From: an uncultured Clostridia bacterium
Lineage (GTDB): Bacteria > Bacillota > Clostridia > Lachnospirales > Anaerotignaceae
Assembly: GCA_937888765.1 (NCBI GenBank)
Contig: CALASU010000214.1
Span: 1-5,008, forward strand
Length of the DNA stretch: 5,008 bases
Direction: 5' to 3'
Part shown: positions 1-4,625 of the stretch, piece by piece
How the letters are laid out: each line of letters begins with the position of its first letter
How positions within the stretch are numbered: position 1 is the stretch's first letter
The notes under the pieces: generated by a model
The model's database searches: none
Seen by the model: only the letters and a program-made list of their open reading frames with translations
Told to the model about the DNA's origin: nothing
Translations under genes and position numbers: made by a program

Positions 1-407
1 ATCCGCCCCAGAACAGACTGCAGGATCTCCACGGAAAACGGATTAAAAAAATAAAAGCAATCCGCATCCTCCACCACAAACTCCGACGCATCCTGACAAA
101 GAAAGGATACGCCCTGCCGCTTCGGATAATTTTTCAGATTTTCTATTGCCTGCTCATAAATAGAATGCTCGTATTCCAGTCCGATCACCTTACAGCCGAT
201 TGCATAATGCAGAAAAAAGCCCACACGCCCCTTTCCGCAGCCATAGTCCACAACGGTATTTTCCTTTCGGATATACCCGCTTTCCGCCAGTCTTTCAAGC
301 ACTGTGTAAGATGTCGGCTCATACGGATAATGATGCTGGTCTGCATGGGCATCCAGCCGTCCTGTTGTCTGTATCTGCAGTTTTTTATCCCATTGCTGTT
401 CGTTCAT
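1..407 (-). CDS. Class I SAM-dependent methyltransferase, N-terminal part (runs off the window)
   Basis: The frame opens at the ATG at 405-407 and is still open at base 1, giving 135 codons of the N-terminal half. Reading it shows a Rossmann-type SAM-binding motif I, VVDYGCGKGR, at about residues 53-62. Further on, an acidic residue after a hydrophobic strand (GLEYE) fits motif II, and FYFFNPFS near residue 120 fits the motif IV position. These support a class I methyltransferase; the substrate cannot be told. The N-terminal HHYPYEPTSY stretch precedes motif I and may help position substrate. The start has a GGGGGAAA ribosome site 5 nt upstream. The gene follows the DUF2225 gene by 78 nt containing a hairpin. 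No clear promoter was seen in that gap, so read-through expression is possible. The C-terminus is outside the window. Confidence 0.8.
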   Translation of the reverse strand, partial: MNEQQWDKKLQIQTTGRLDAHADQHHYPYEPTSYTVLERLAESGYIRKENTVVDYGCGKGRVGFFLHYAIGCKVIGLEYEHSIYEQAIENLKNYPKRQGVSFLCQDASEFVVEDADCFYFFNPFSVEILQSVLGR

Positions 408-439
408 ACTTTCCCCCGCTTTTCTGTTTTCATAATCGG

Positions 440-477
440 GAAACCCCCGCTTTATGCATATATAAAGCAGGGGCTTC
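440..477 (-). terminator. Hairpin after the DUF2225 gene, probable terminator or attenuator
   Basis: Bases 440-455 pair with 462-477 around a 6-nt loop (456-461), giving a stem of 16 positions. Two positions (443/474 and 448/469) pair only as G-U wobbles in the minus-strand RNA and are A-C mismatches on the plus strand, so the structure is best formed by minus-strand transcripts. It starts 8 nt after the DUF2225 stop. There is no long U-run, only UUU inside the 3' arm, so termination may be partial and allow read-through into the methyltransferase gene 33 nt further on. Confidence 0.55.
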
Positions 478-485
478 GATTTTAT

Positions 486-1103
486 TTATTCTTCTGTTTC
501 TTCTTCGCCGTTCAGCATTGCCAGAAATGCTTTCAGACATTTCTGCATTTTCTCTTCTTTACATTCCGCAGCGATTGCACAGTATTCCGGAATATCCTCC
601 TGATCCATTTCCAGATATTCCAGAAGGTTTGCCAGTGCCAGCGCGGCATATCCTCTGTCTGCCACATCAGATACCTGTCCTGCATCCAGAACCACACGGA
701 ATTTCTTTACTGCTCTCTGTGCGCAGTATTTTGCAAAACGGTCATCTTCCGTTTCTCTGCTCAGCCAGTACAGATTCAGCCACAGTGTACCAATTCTGAT
801 ATATTTTCCCGGGTCAATGACTTCATTCAGATGAATCGCCTGTAAATATCTCTGCACAAGCAAGTCAAAGGGTGACTTTTTATTAGAAGATTGAATCACT
901 GGCAGCTGTTCTTTTTTCAGCGTCTTCTGAATCAATTCACGATTTCCCGCATTGATCTGGAAAAAACTCAGATAATGGTTACTATAATGACAGCTCGGGC
1001 AACTGTATACCTCATGCCACAATGGATTGCCGCCAACATAGTCCACCTTGCCGTCCATATGTACCCCACGCACTTCCATCGTATGCTTGCGAAACTTTTT
1101 CAC
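486..1103 (-). CDS. DUF2225 family zinc-ribbon protein (start uncertain)
   Basis: The product from the GTG at 1101-1103 is 205 residues. It resembles DUF2225 proteins, common in Clostridia and of unknown function. The N-terminal part (RGVHMDGKVDYVGGNPLWHEV) leads into a CPSC pair near residue 35 that normally forms half of a zinc ribbon. The rest is helical, with a repeat-like C-terminal part (about 85-200) suggesting a TPR-like scaffold. The partner pair CPLC is encoded just upstream in the same frame (1130-1119), before the GTG, and that frame meets a stop (TAG 1139-1137) with no ATG, GTG or TTG between. A GGAG lies 11 nt before the GTG, so initiation there is possible but would lose the first CxxC. 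Alternatively the protein is fused by frameshift to the upstream cyclic-nucleotide-binding ORF. It is the third gene of the operon beginning at 2450. Confidence 0.72.
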   Translation of the reverse strand: MKKFRKHTMEVRGVHMDGKVDYVGGNPLWHEVYSCPSCHYSNHYLSFFQINAGNRELIQKTLKKEQLPVIQSSNKKSPFDLLVQRYLQAIHLNEVIDPGKYIRIGTLWLNLYWLSRETEDDRFAKYCAQRAVKKFRVVLDAGQVSDVADRGYAALALANLLEYLEMDQEDIPEYCAIAAECKEEKMQKCLKAFLAMLNGEEETEE

Positions 1104-1131
1104 AGAAAAGATTTCTCCGCAAAGTGGACAG

Positions 1132-1632
1132 CTATGCTACCATGCCGCAGAATCTGGGGTCCTGATAGGGTTCCTGTGCGGTATGGCTGAATGCATATGC
1201 AGAAGGAATCGTGAATTTTGGGGTACGATGTTTCTTCAGACCAAATGCGTTTTTGTACAATTCATCATTCATATGGCGGATACGTTTGCTCATATTCGCC
1301 ACAACTCTTTCTGCCAGATCGGGGCAGTTTACAAAAAATTCTCTCAGGTTTTCCTTATTGATCGCTACACAAAGCGTATCTTCCAGTGCAATACAGGAAG
1401 CACTGCGGGGCTGATTGTCGAAAATCGCCATCTCACCAAAGAAATCGCCCTCTGTAATTTTTGCCACTTCTGTCAGATTGCCAAAAAAGTTTGTCAGATA
1501 AATACCGATAGAACCTTTCAGAATGATATACATTTCATTCCCCGGTTCGCCCTCATGGCAGATATACTCATCTTTTTTGAACTGACAGAAAGTAGACATC
1601 TTCTGAAGCTGTAAAATTGTTTCCTGTGTCAT
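1132..1632 (-). CDS. Cyclic nucleotide-binding domain protein without DNA-binding domain
   Basis: The 166-residue product has one cNMP-binding (CRP-type) beta-roll. Residues 15-60 contain the typical hydrophobic core with HEGEPGNEMYIILKG. The phosphate-binding cassette FGEMAIFDNQPRSAS lies at about 65-79, with the Gly-Glu and Arg76 expected to contact the nucleotide phosphate and ribose. A C-helix follows at about 100-130. CRP/FNR regulators continue into a winged helix-turn-helix, but here only a Pro-containing tail (TPKFTIPS to QDPRF) follows, so it is likely a sensor or regulatory subunit acting through a partner. The ATG at 1632 is preferred because GGAGG lies 7 nt upstream. An in-frame ATG at 1650 overlaps the upstream stop as ATGA, and one at 1662 also exists, but neither has a ribosome site. 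The stop TAG is followed at once by the DUF2225 frame, shifted +1. Confidence 0.85.
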   Translation of the reverse strand: MTQETILQLQKMSTFCQFKKDEYICHEGEPGNEMYIILKGSIGIYLTNFFGNLTEVAKITEGDFFGEMAIFDNQPRSASCIALEDTLCVAINKENLREFFVNCPDLAERVVANMSKRIRHMNDELYKNAFGLKKHRTPKFTIPSAYAFSHTAQEPYQDPRFCGMVA

Positions 1633-1639
1633 GCTTTTT

Positions 1640-1644
1640 CCTCC
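1640..1644 (-). promoter_or_regulatory. Ribosome binding site deciding the CNB protein start
   Basis: GGAGG on the minus strand sits 7 nt before the ATG at 1630-1632 and partly follows the isomerase stop (1647-1649). It favours a start 10 residues inside the longest open frame and implies coupled translation with the upstream gene. Confidence 0.75.
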
Positions 1645-1646
1645 AT

Positions 1647-2450
1647 TCATGATTTCTGCCAATGCTTGACAGCAGGTTCTAAAAATCCATCTGCTATCAG
1701 TGTTTCAACAGAACGTTTTACATTATCCAGCGAACTTGTTTCCAACAATATATCTGCATTTTGCAGATAGGTTTCATAGAGCCGATAAAATGCAGCACGG
1801 TCAATCTGCCCATCCCCCCATGCAAGATGCAGATCACTTTTCAGATCATTATCATTCAGATGGATGTGCTTTACAAATCTCCCCAGTTTTTCCGCCCAGA
1901 TCTGTGTCGGAGTCGGAGATATCGCCGCATGGGCATAATCCAGACATACGCCATAATTTTCATATGCACTCAGTGCTTCTGATACCTGTTCCAATAAGTC
2001 GGGGGATGTATCAAACATATTTTCCAGATATATGGAAATCTGCGGTTCTTCTTCCAGTATTTCCTTCCAGAAAGCAATATTCTGTCTGACCCAGCTTTCC
2101 ATATACGATTCCGTATTCAAAAACGGATTATAATTGGTATGAAATACAACAGCAGATGCACCAATCTTTTTTGCCGCTGCAATACTTTGTCTGATCCGAA
2201 GCGCGGAAACCTCCCGAATTTTTTTATCTATACTGAACGGAATGACATCGAAAAAAGCACCATGCAGTGTACAGTATGCAGGCAGTTTTACCCTCTGATA
2301 GGTATGAATCAGCGTTTCTGTCCGCTCCGCATGATCCAGTATCTGCGGATTAAAAAAATCATTATATTCAAATCCCATCTGATACTGTTCCGCAAATGCC
2401 GCACACTCCTCTAATGCGGAAAGCTGCGGTATCATAAGCAATCGTACCAT
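1647..2450 (-). CDS. Sugar phosphate isomerase/epimerase-like TIM-barrel protein
   Basis: The 267-residue product fits the xylose isomerase-like TIM-barrel superfamily (AP endonuclease family 2 fold), whose members isomerise or epimerise sugars and related compounds with a divalent metal. Candidate active-site and metal residues occur in order at strand ends: His63 (TLHGAF), His104 (VVFHTNYNP), Glu143 (YLENMFD), Asp171 and His174 (CLDYAHA), His195/His197 and Asp200/Asp202 (HIHLNDND), His208, and Glu237 (LLETSS). The substrate cannot be inferred. The start at 2448-2450 is chosen because GGGGAGGA lies 7 nt upstream. The longest open frame begins 27 codons earlier, but that extension covers the promoter -10 element. 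It is the first gene of an operon with the CNB and DUF2225 genes; the next start is 14 nt after its stop. Confidence 0.85.
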   Translation of the reverse strand: MVRLLMIPQLSALEECAAFAEQYQMGFEYNDFFNPQILDHAERTETLIHTYQRVKLPAYCTLHGAFFDVIPFSIDKKIREVSALRIRQSIAAAKKIGASAVVFHTNYNPFLNTESYMESWVRQNIAFWKEILEEEPQISIYLENMFDTSPDLLEQVSEALSAYENYGVCLDYAHAAISPTPTQIWAEKLGRFVKHIHLNDNDLKSDLHLAWGDGQIDRAAFYRLYETYLQNADILLETSSLDNVKRSVETLIADGFLEPAVKHWQKS

Positions 2451-2457
2451 TTTACTG

Positions 2458-2465
2458 TCCTCCCC
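2458..2465 (-). promoter_or_regulatory. Ribosome binding site of the isomerase-like gene
   Basis: GGGGAGGA on the minus strand, 7 nt before the ATG at 2450. It supports the internal start over the upstream in-frame ATG at 2531, which would lie upstream of the predicted transcription start. Confidence 0.75.
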
Positions 2466-2490
2466 TCTGTAAATTTCACCATTTTTATTC

Positions 2491-2519
2491 AGTATACCAT
2501 ACCCTGCATTTTCACACAA
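2491..2519 (-). promoter_or_regulatory. Sigma-70/SigA-type promoter of the isomerase-CNB-DUF2225 operon
   Basis: On the minus strand TTGTGT (2519-2514) is followed after exactly 17 bp by TATACT (2496-2491), with a TGG extended -10 directly before it. The predicted start of transcription falls near 2484, leaving a short leader of about 33 nt before the ATG at 2450. The -35 hexamer lies only about 10-15 bp from the likely end of the insertion sequence. Confidence 0.72.
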
Positions 2520-2535
2520 TATCATGCACAATCAT

Positions 2536-2557
2536 AACCACTAGTAAACTAGTGGTT
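2536..2557 (-). repeat. IS200 right-end subterminal hairpin
   Basis: Bases 2536-2544 (AACCACTAG) pair perfectly with 2549-2557 (CTAGTGGTT) around TAAA. Its position at the outer edge downstream of tnpA fits the right-end imperfect palindrome that TnpA binds as single-stranded DNA. Confidence 0.75.
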
Positions 2558-2562
2558 TGCTC

Positions 2563-2579
2563 TACCCCTAGAAGGGGTA
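2563..2579. repeat. Second hairpin in the IS right end
   Basis: A 7-bp perfect stem (TACCCCT with AGGGGTA) and 3-nt loop. On the minus strand its centre reads CCCC-TTCTA-GGGG, sharing the TTCTA centre with the left-end hairpin at 3232-3252, so it may be a second TnpA binding site. Confidence 0.65.
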
Positions 2580-2589
2580 TTACGTGCTG

Positions 2590-2606
2590 ATTCCCTGAAA
2601 GGGAAT
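2590..2606. repeat. Third hairpin in the IS right end
   Basis: ATTCCCT at 2590-2596 pairs perfectly with AGGGAAT at 2600-2606 around GAA. It lies between the second hairpin and the terminator-like hairpin; its role is unknown. Confidence 0.6.
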
Positions 2607-2637
2607 ATTGAAAGGTTGACATCGCATTACTATTTCA

Positions 2638-2665
2638 GGCAGCCACTAAAAGTGGCTGTCTTTTT
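2638..2665 (+). terminator. Rho-independent terminator-like hairpin, plus strand, inside the IS right end
   Basis: Bases 2638-2647 pair with 2651-2660 (GGCAGCCACT and AGTGGCTGTC, one G-U) around AAA, followed by TTTTT at 2661-2665. The T-run follows on the plus strand only, so it would stop transcription entering tnpA antisense. On the minus strand the hairpin follows the tnpA stop but lacks a U-run. Confidence 0.6.
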
Positions 2666-2668
2666 GCC

Positions 2669-3136
2669 TTACTGATACTTGTTACCCGTGAACGGGTCAA
2701 TATACTCTTTTAACGAGATCTGATCTGACATATAATCTTCTTCCAATTGATTTTTGATATATTCTTTTATGATTTTTTCATTTCTTCCAACCGTATCCGC
2801 ATAATATCCTCTTGCCCAGAACTTCCGCTGTCCATATTTATACTTCAAATGTGCATGTCTGTCGAAGATCATAAGTGCACTTTTGCTCTTGAGGAATCCC
2901 ATAAATTGTGCTACACTCAAATACGGTGGAATACTCACCAACATATGTATATGGTCAGGACATGCCTGTGCTTCTATAATCTCAACTTTCTTTTCTGCAC
3001 ACAGTTTACGTAAAATCTGACCTATATCAGCCCTTAACTCTTTATAGATAACTTTTCTTCTATACTTGGGTGCAAATACAATATGATACTGGCATCTATA
3101 TTTAGAATGCGCTGTACTTTTAATTTCATTTCTCAT
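2669..3136 (-). CDS. tnpA: IS200-family Y1/HUH transposase TnpA
   Basis: The 155-residue product is of usual length for the IS200/IS605 single-strand transposase, which cuts and rejoins single-stranded DNA at hairpin ends as a dimer. The metal-binding HUH motif is His62-Ile-His64 in PDHIHMLVSIPP. The catalytic tyrosine is Tyr126 in KEYIKNQ, with Gln130 one helical turn on, matching the family layout. The N-terminal KYRCQYHIVFAPKYRRKV and the GYYADTVG segment before the tyrosine helix are also typical. All core motifs are present and no frameshift is seen, so it is likely functional. The start ATG at 3134-3136 has AGGAGG 8 nt upstream. That ribosome site lies in one arm of a long inverted repeat (3140-3208), which implies translational control. 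Confidence 0.96.
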   Translation of the reverse strand: MRNEIKSTAHSKYRCQYHIVFAPKYRRKVIYKELRADIGQILRKLCAEKKVEIIEAQACPDHIHMLVSIPPYLSVAQFMGFLKSKSALMIFDRHAHLKYKYGQRKFWARGYYADTVGRNEKIIKEYIKNQLEEDYMSDQISLKEYIDPFTGNKYQ

Positions 3137-3139
3137 GTT

Positions 3140-3208
3140 AAAAACCTCCTGTTATCGTTTGATAGTAATGCGGCTGCCAACCCGCATCTATTATAACAGG
3201 AGGTTTTT
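3140..3208 (-). promoter_or_regulatory. Inverted repeat that can sequester the tnpA ribosome site
   Basis: Bases 3140-3155 and 3193-3208 are perfect 16-nt inverted repeats; the tnpA-proximal arm contains the AGGAGG ribosome site (3145-3150). Between them a second stem forms (3162-3165 with 3188-3191, then 3168-3173 with 3182-3187) with an 8-nt loop. A minus-strand RNA carrying both arms would hide the ribosome site. Translation control by leader structure is known for IS200 transposases; here it is inferred from pairing. Confidence 0.7.
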
Positions 3209-3218
3209 TATATACTAA
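3190..3218 (-). promoter_or_regulatory. Possible tnpA promoter overlapping the inverted repeat
   Basis: A perfect TATAAT -10 lies at 3195-3190 on the minus strand, 54 nt before the tnpA ATG. The -35 at 17-bp spacing (TTAGTA, 3218-3213) matches only about half the consensus. Transcription would begin near 3183, inside the loop region and after the distal arm of the inverted repeat. Confidence 0.45.
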
Positions 3219-3231
3219 AGTAATTTTTTTG

Positions 3232-3252
3232 ACCCCCAGTAGAACTGGGGGT
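3232..3252 (-). repeat. IS200 left-end subterminal hairpin
   Basis: Bases 3232-3239 (ACCCCCAG) pair perfectly with 3245-3252 (CTGGGGGT) around a 5-nt loop, TTCTA on the minus strand. It sits upstream of tnpA at the outer edge, as expected for the left-end palindrome recognised by TnpA. On the plus strand it is followed by TTTTG and could also work as a weak terminator of antisense transcripts. Confidence 0.75.
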
Positions 3253-3271
3253 TTTGTTACGCTAAAGCTCC

Positions 3272-3313
3272 AAAAAGAAAAACTCTCCGCTGCCGCAGAG
3301 AGCTTTTCTTTTT
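3272..3313 (-). terminator. Strong terminator of brnQ, probably bidirectional
   Basis: Bases 3272-3290 pair with 3295-3313 around the loop 3291-3294, a 19-position stem. The core is CTCTCTGC with GCGGAGAG, flanked by A-rich and T-rich arms; two positions pair only as G-U in minus-strand RNA. The 3' arm reads TTTTTCTTTTT. It begins 19 nt after the brnQ stop and separates this unit from the insertion sequence. Confidence 0.88.
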
Positions 3314-3331
3314 ATTTTTAAATGTTTCAGA

Positions 3332-4612
3332 TTACGCCTTTTTTTTAGGTTTGATACAAGCCCCAATCACACCGCATACAGCCGCAGGAACGATCCATGC
3401 ACAGCCATATACTGCCATAGGCAGCTTAGCAACAAAACCAAAAGGTGCGCCATAGCCTGTTGCCAGTTCCAGGAAACTGGTCAGCAGTGCACCATATGCG
3501 GCAAATCTTGCCACATTGTCATTTTTAAATACATTGTCAAAGAATGTCAGCAGTACCAGTACCAGTGTGGGAGGATACAGCAGGGTCAGAATAGGACCGG
3601 AAACATTGATAATCGCAGACAGACCAAAGTTAGAAATTACGTAACTGAATACTGCAATCCCAATAACCAGTGTTTCATATTTCAATTTACCGTTAGAAAG
3701 ATTCTGGAAATAGTCAGCCGCAACAGACGTCAGACCGATTGCTGTTGTCATACATGCCAGAAATACAATCACTGCCAGCAGAATCATACCGGTTTTGCCC
3801 ATCAGTGCCTCTGTAATCGCCATCAGCAAAGCTGCCTGATTCAGTTCTGCAAAGCTTTCCACTGTAGAAACGGTTGCGCCCAGATATGTCAGACCGCCGT
3901 ACACCAGCATCAGTAATGCCCCTGAGATCAGCCCTGCAACAGCAATCATGCCGCTTACTTCTTTCTTTTCTGTATAACCCTTGCTCAGTGCCGCACTTGT
4001 CATGATCCCTGTCATCAGCAAAGCACCAATACCGTCCATTGTCTGGTAACCGCTCAGCATACCTTCCTTCAGAGGTACAACTGTAGGTTCAGCAATGGGG
4101 GGTGCAATGGGATTCATAATCCCCAGAACAACCAGTGCCAGCATTACCAGCAGCAGCACAGGTGTCAGATATTTCCCTACGATATCCACTACCTTCGCGG
4201 GGCGGATCGTCAGCAGCAGTACCAGACCAAAGAACACAGCACCGAAAATCCAGGGGCTGAGTCCCGGCATCAATGTCATAATCCCCATTTCAAATGTGGT
4301 TGCCGCTGTTCTTGGAATACATAACCCGGGGCCAATACAGATAATGATGATTGCCGCCATCATTTCCCCCGGTACCTTCCCGATTTTCCCAACAACCCCC
4401 TGAATGTCGCCGCGAACATTAGATACAACGGCAAGGATTGCCAGAACCCCCAGACCAACGTCCATCAGCGTAAAGCCAAGAAAGCCTGTCATCCATGCAG
4501 ACCCTGTTGCACGCCCTAAAAACGGAGGGAAAATCAGATTCCCTGCACCAAAGAATGTCGCAAACAAAGTCAGCCCCATGAGCCATATAGTTTTTGTTTT
4601 GCTTGTTTTCAC
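3332..4612 (-). CDS. brnQ: Branched-chain amino acid:cation symporter (LIVCS family, BrnQ)
   Basis: The 426-residue product is a polytopic membrane protein of the length usual for BrnQ carriers, which import leucine, isoleucine and valine using a Na+ or H+ gradient. Family signatures include FFGAGNLIFPP at residues 20-30 in the first membrane segment, GPGLCIPRTAATTFE at about 94-108, and GYQTMDGIGAL mid-protein. Hydrophobic segments continue to a basic KPKKKA tail, in keeping with about 12 helices. The start is the GTG at 4610-4612, with AGGAGG 7 nt upstream. An ATG one frame off (4612-4614) runs straight into TGA. The gene starts 12 nt after the CoA-transferase stop, whose TAA abuts the ribosome site, so the two are very likely co-transcribed and coupled. 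A strong terminator follows. Confidence 0.94.
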   Translation of the reverse strand: MKTSKTKTIWLMGLTLFATFFGAGNLIFPPFLGRATGSAWMTGFLGFTLMDVGLGVLAILAVVSNVRGDIQGVVGKIGKVPGEMMAAIIIICIGPGLCIPRTAATTFEMGIMTLMPGLSPWIFGAVFFGLVLLLTIRPAKVVDIVGKYLTPVLLLVMLALVVLGIMNPIAPPIAEPTVVPLKEGMLSGYQTMDGIGALLMTGIMTSAALSKGYTEKKEVSGMIAVAGLISGALLMLVYGGLTYLGATVSTVESFAELNQAALLMAITEALMGKTGMILLAVIVFLACMTTAIGLTSVAADYFQNLSNGKLKYETLVIGIAVFSYVISNFGLSAIINVSGPILTLLYPPTLVLVLLTFFDNVFKNDNVARFAAYGALLTSFLELATGYGAPFGFVAKLPMAVYGCAWIVPAAVCGVIGACIKPKKKA

Positions 4613-4619
4613 ATCAATT

Positions 4620-4625
4620 CCTCCT
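4620..4625 (-). promoter_or_regulatory. brnQ ribosome site overlapping the upstream stop codon
   Basis: AGGAGG on the minus strand shares a base with the TAA of the CoA-transferase gene (4625-4627) and lies 7 nt before the GTG start, supporting GTG initiation and translational coupling. Confidence 0.78.

Larger units (their letters stand above)
2530..3257 (-). mobile_element. IS200-type insertion sequence (IS200/IS605 family, tnpA only)
   Basis: An element of about 0.7 kb holding one Y1 transposase gene, with subterminal hairpins instead of terminal inverted repeats, as expected of the IS200 group. The left end (high coordinates) has an 8-bp hairpin at 3232-3252. The right end has a 9-bp hairpin at 2536-2557 and further hairpins inside. 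No tnpB is present. The ends are estimates: these elements make no target duplication, and the cleavage sites were only guessed from distance to the hairpins (GTAAC beside the left hairpin, ATGATT beside the right one). It lies between the brnQ terminator and the next operon's promoter. The transposase looks intact, so the element may be active. Confidence 0.85.

Noticed and set aside
165..845. Long plus-strand open frames opposite the methyltransferase and DUF2225 genes
   Set aside because: They are rich in Phe, Cys, His and Pro with no recognisable motif, and lie antisense to frames with clear family signatures.
1048..1614. Plus-strand open frame of 188 codons opposite the CNB gene
   Set aside because: It is the antisense shadow of a frame carrying a clear cyclic-nucleotide-binding cassette; no sensible start context or homology.
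1132..1632. CRP/FNR transcription factor
   Set aside because: The residues after the C-helix are too few and lack a helix-turn-helix, so a DNA-binding role is not supported.
1633..1662. Earlier CNB starts at 1662 or at the ATGA overlap (1650)
   Set aside because: Neither has a ribosome site; GGAGG is placed exactly for the ATG at 1632.
2451..2531. 27-codon N-terminal extension of the isomerase-like protein
   Set aside because: It covers the predicted -10 element and leader, has no ribosome site at its ATG, and the internal ATG at 2450 has a strong one.
2616..2644. Plus-strand promoter starting from the perfect TTGACA at 2616-2621
   Set aside because: At 16-18 bp spacing the sequence is GC-rich hairpin arm with no -10-like hexamer.
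2536..2658. CRISPR-like array from the run of short palindromes
   Set aside because: The hairpins differ in sequence and spacing, so they are not direct repeats with unique spacers, and no cas gene is present.
2530..2668. Omega-RNA (TnpB guide RNA) at the IS right end
   Set aside because: There is no tnpB in the element and the segment includes the normal right-end hairpin; kept only as a possibility within the hairpin-cluster finding.
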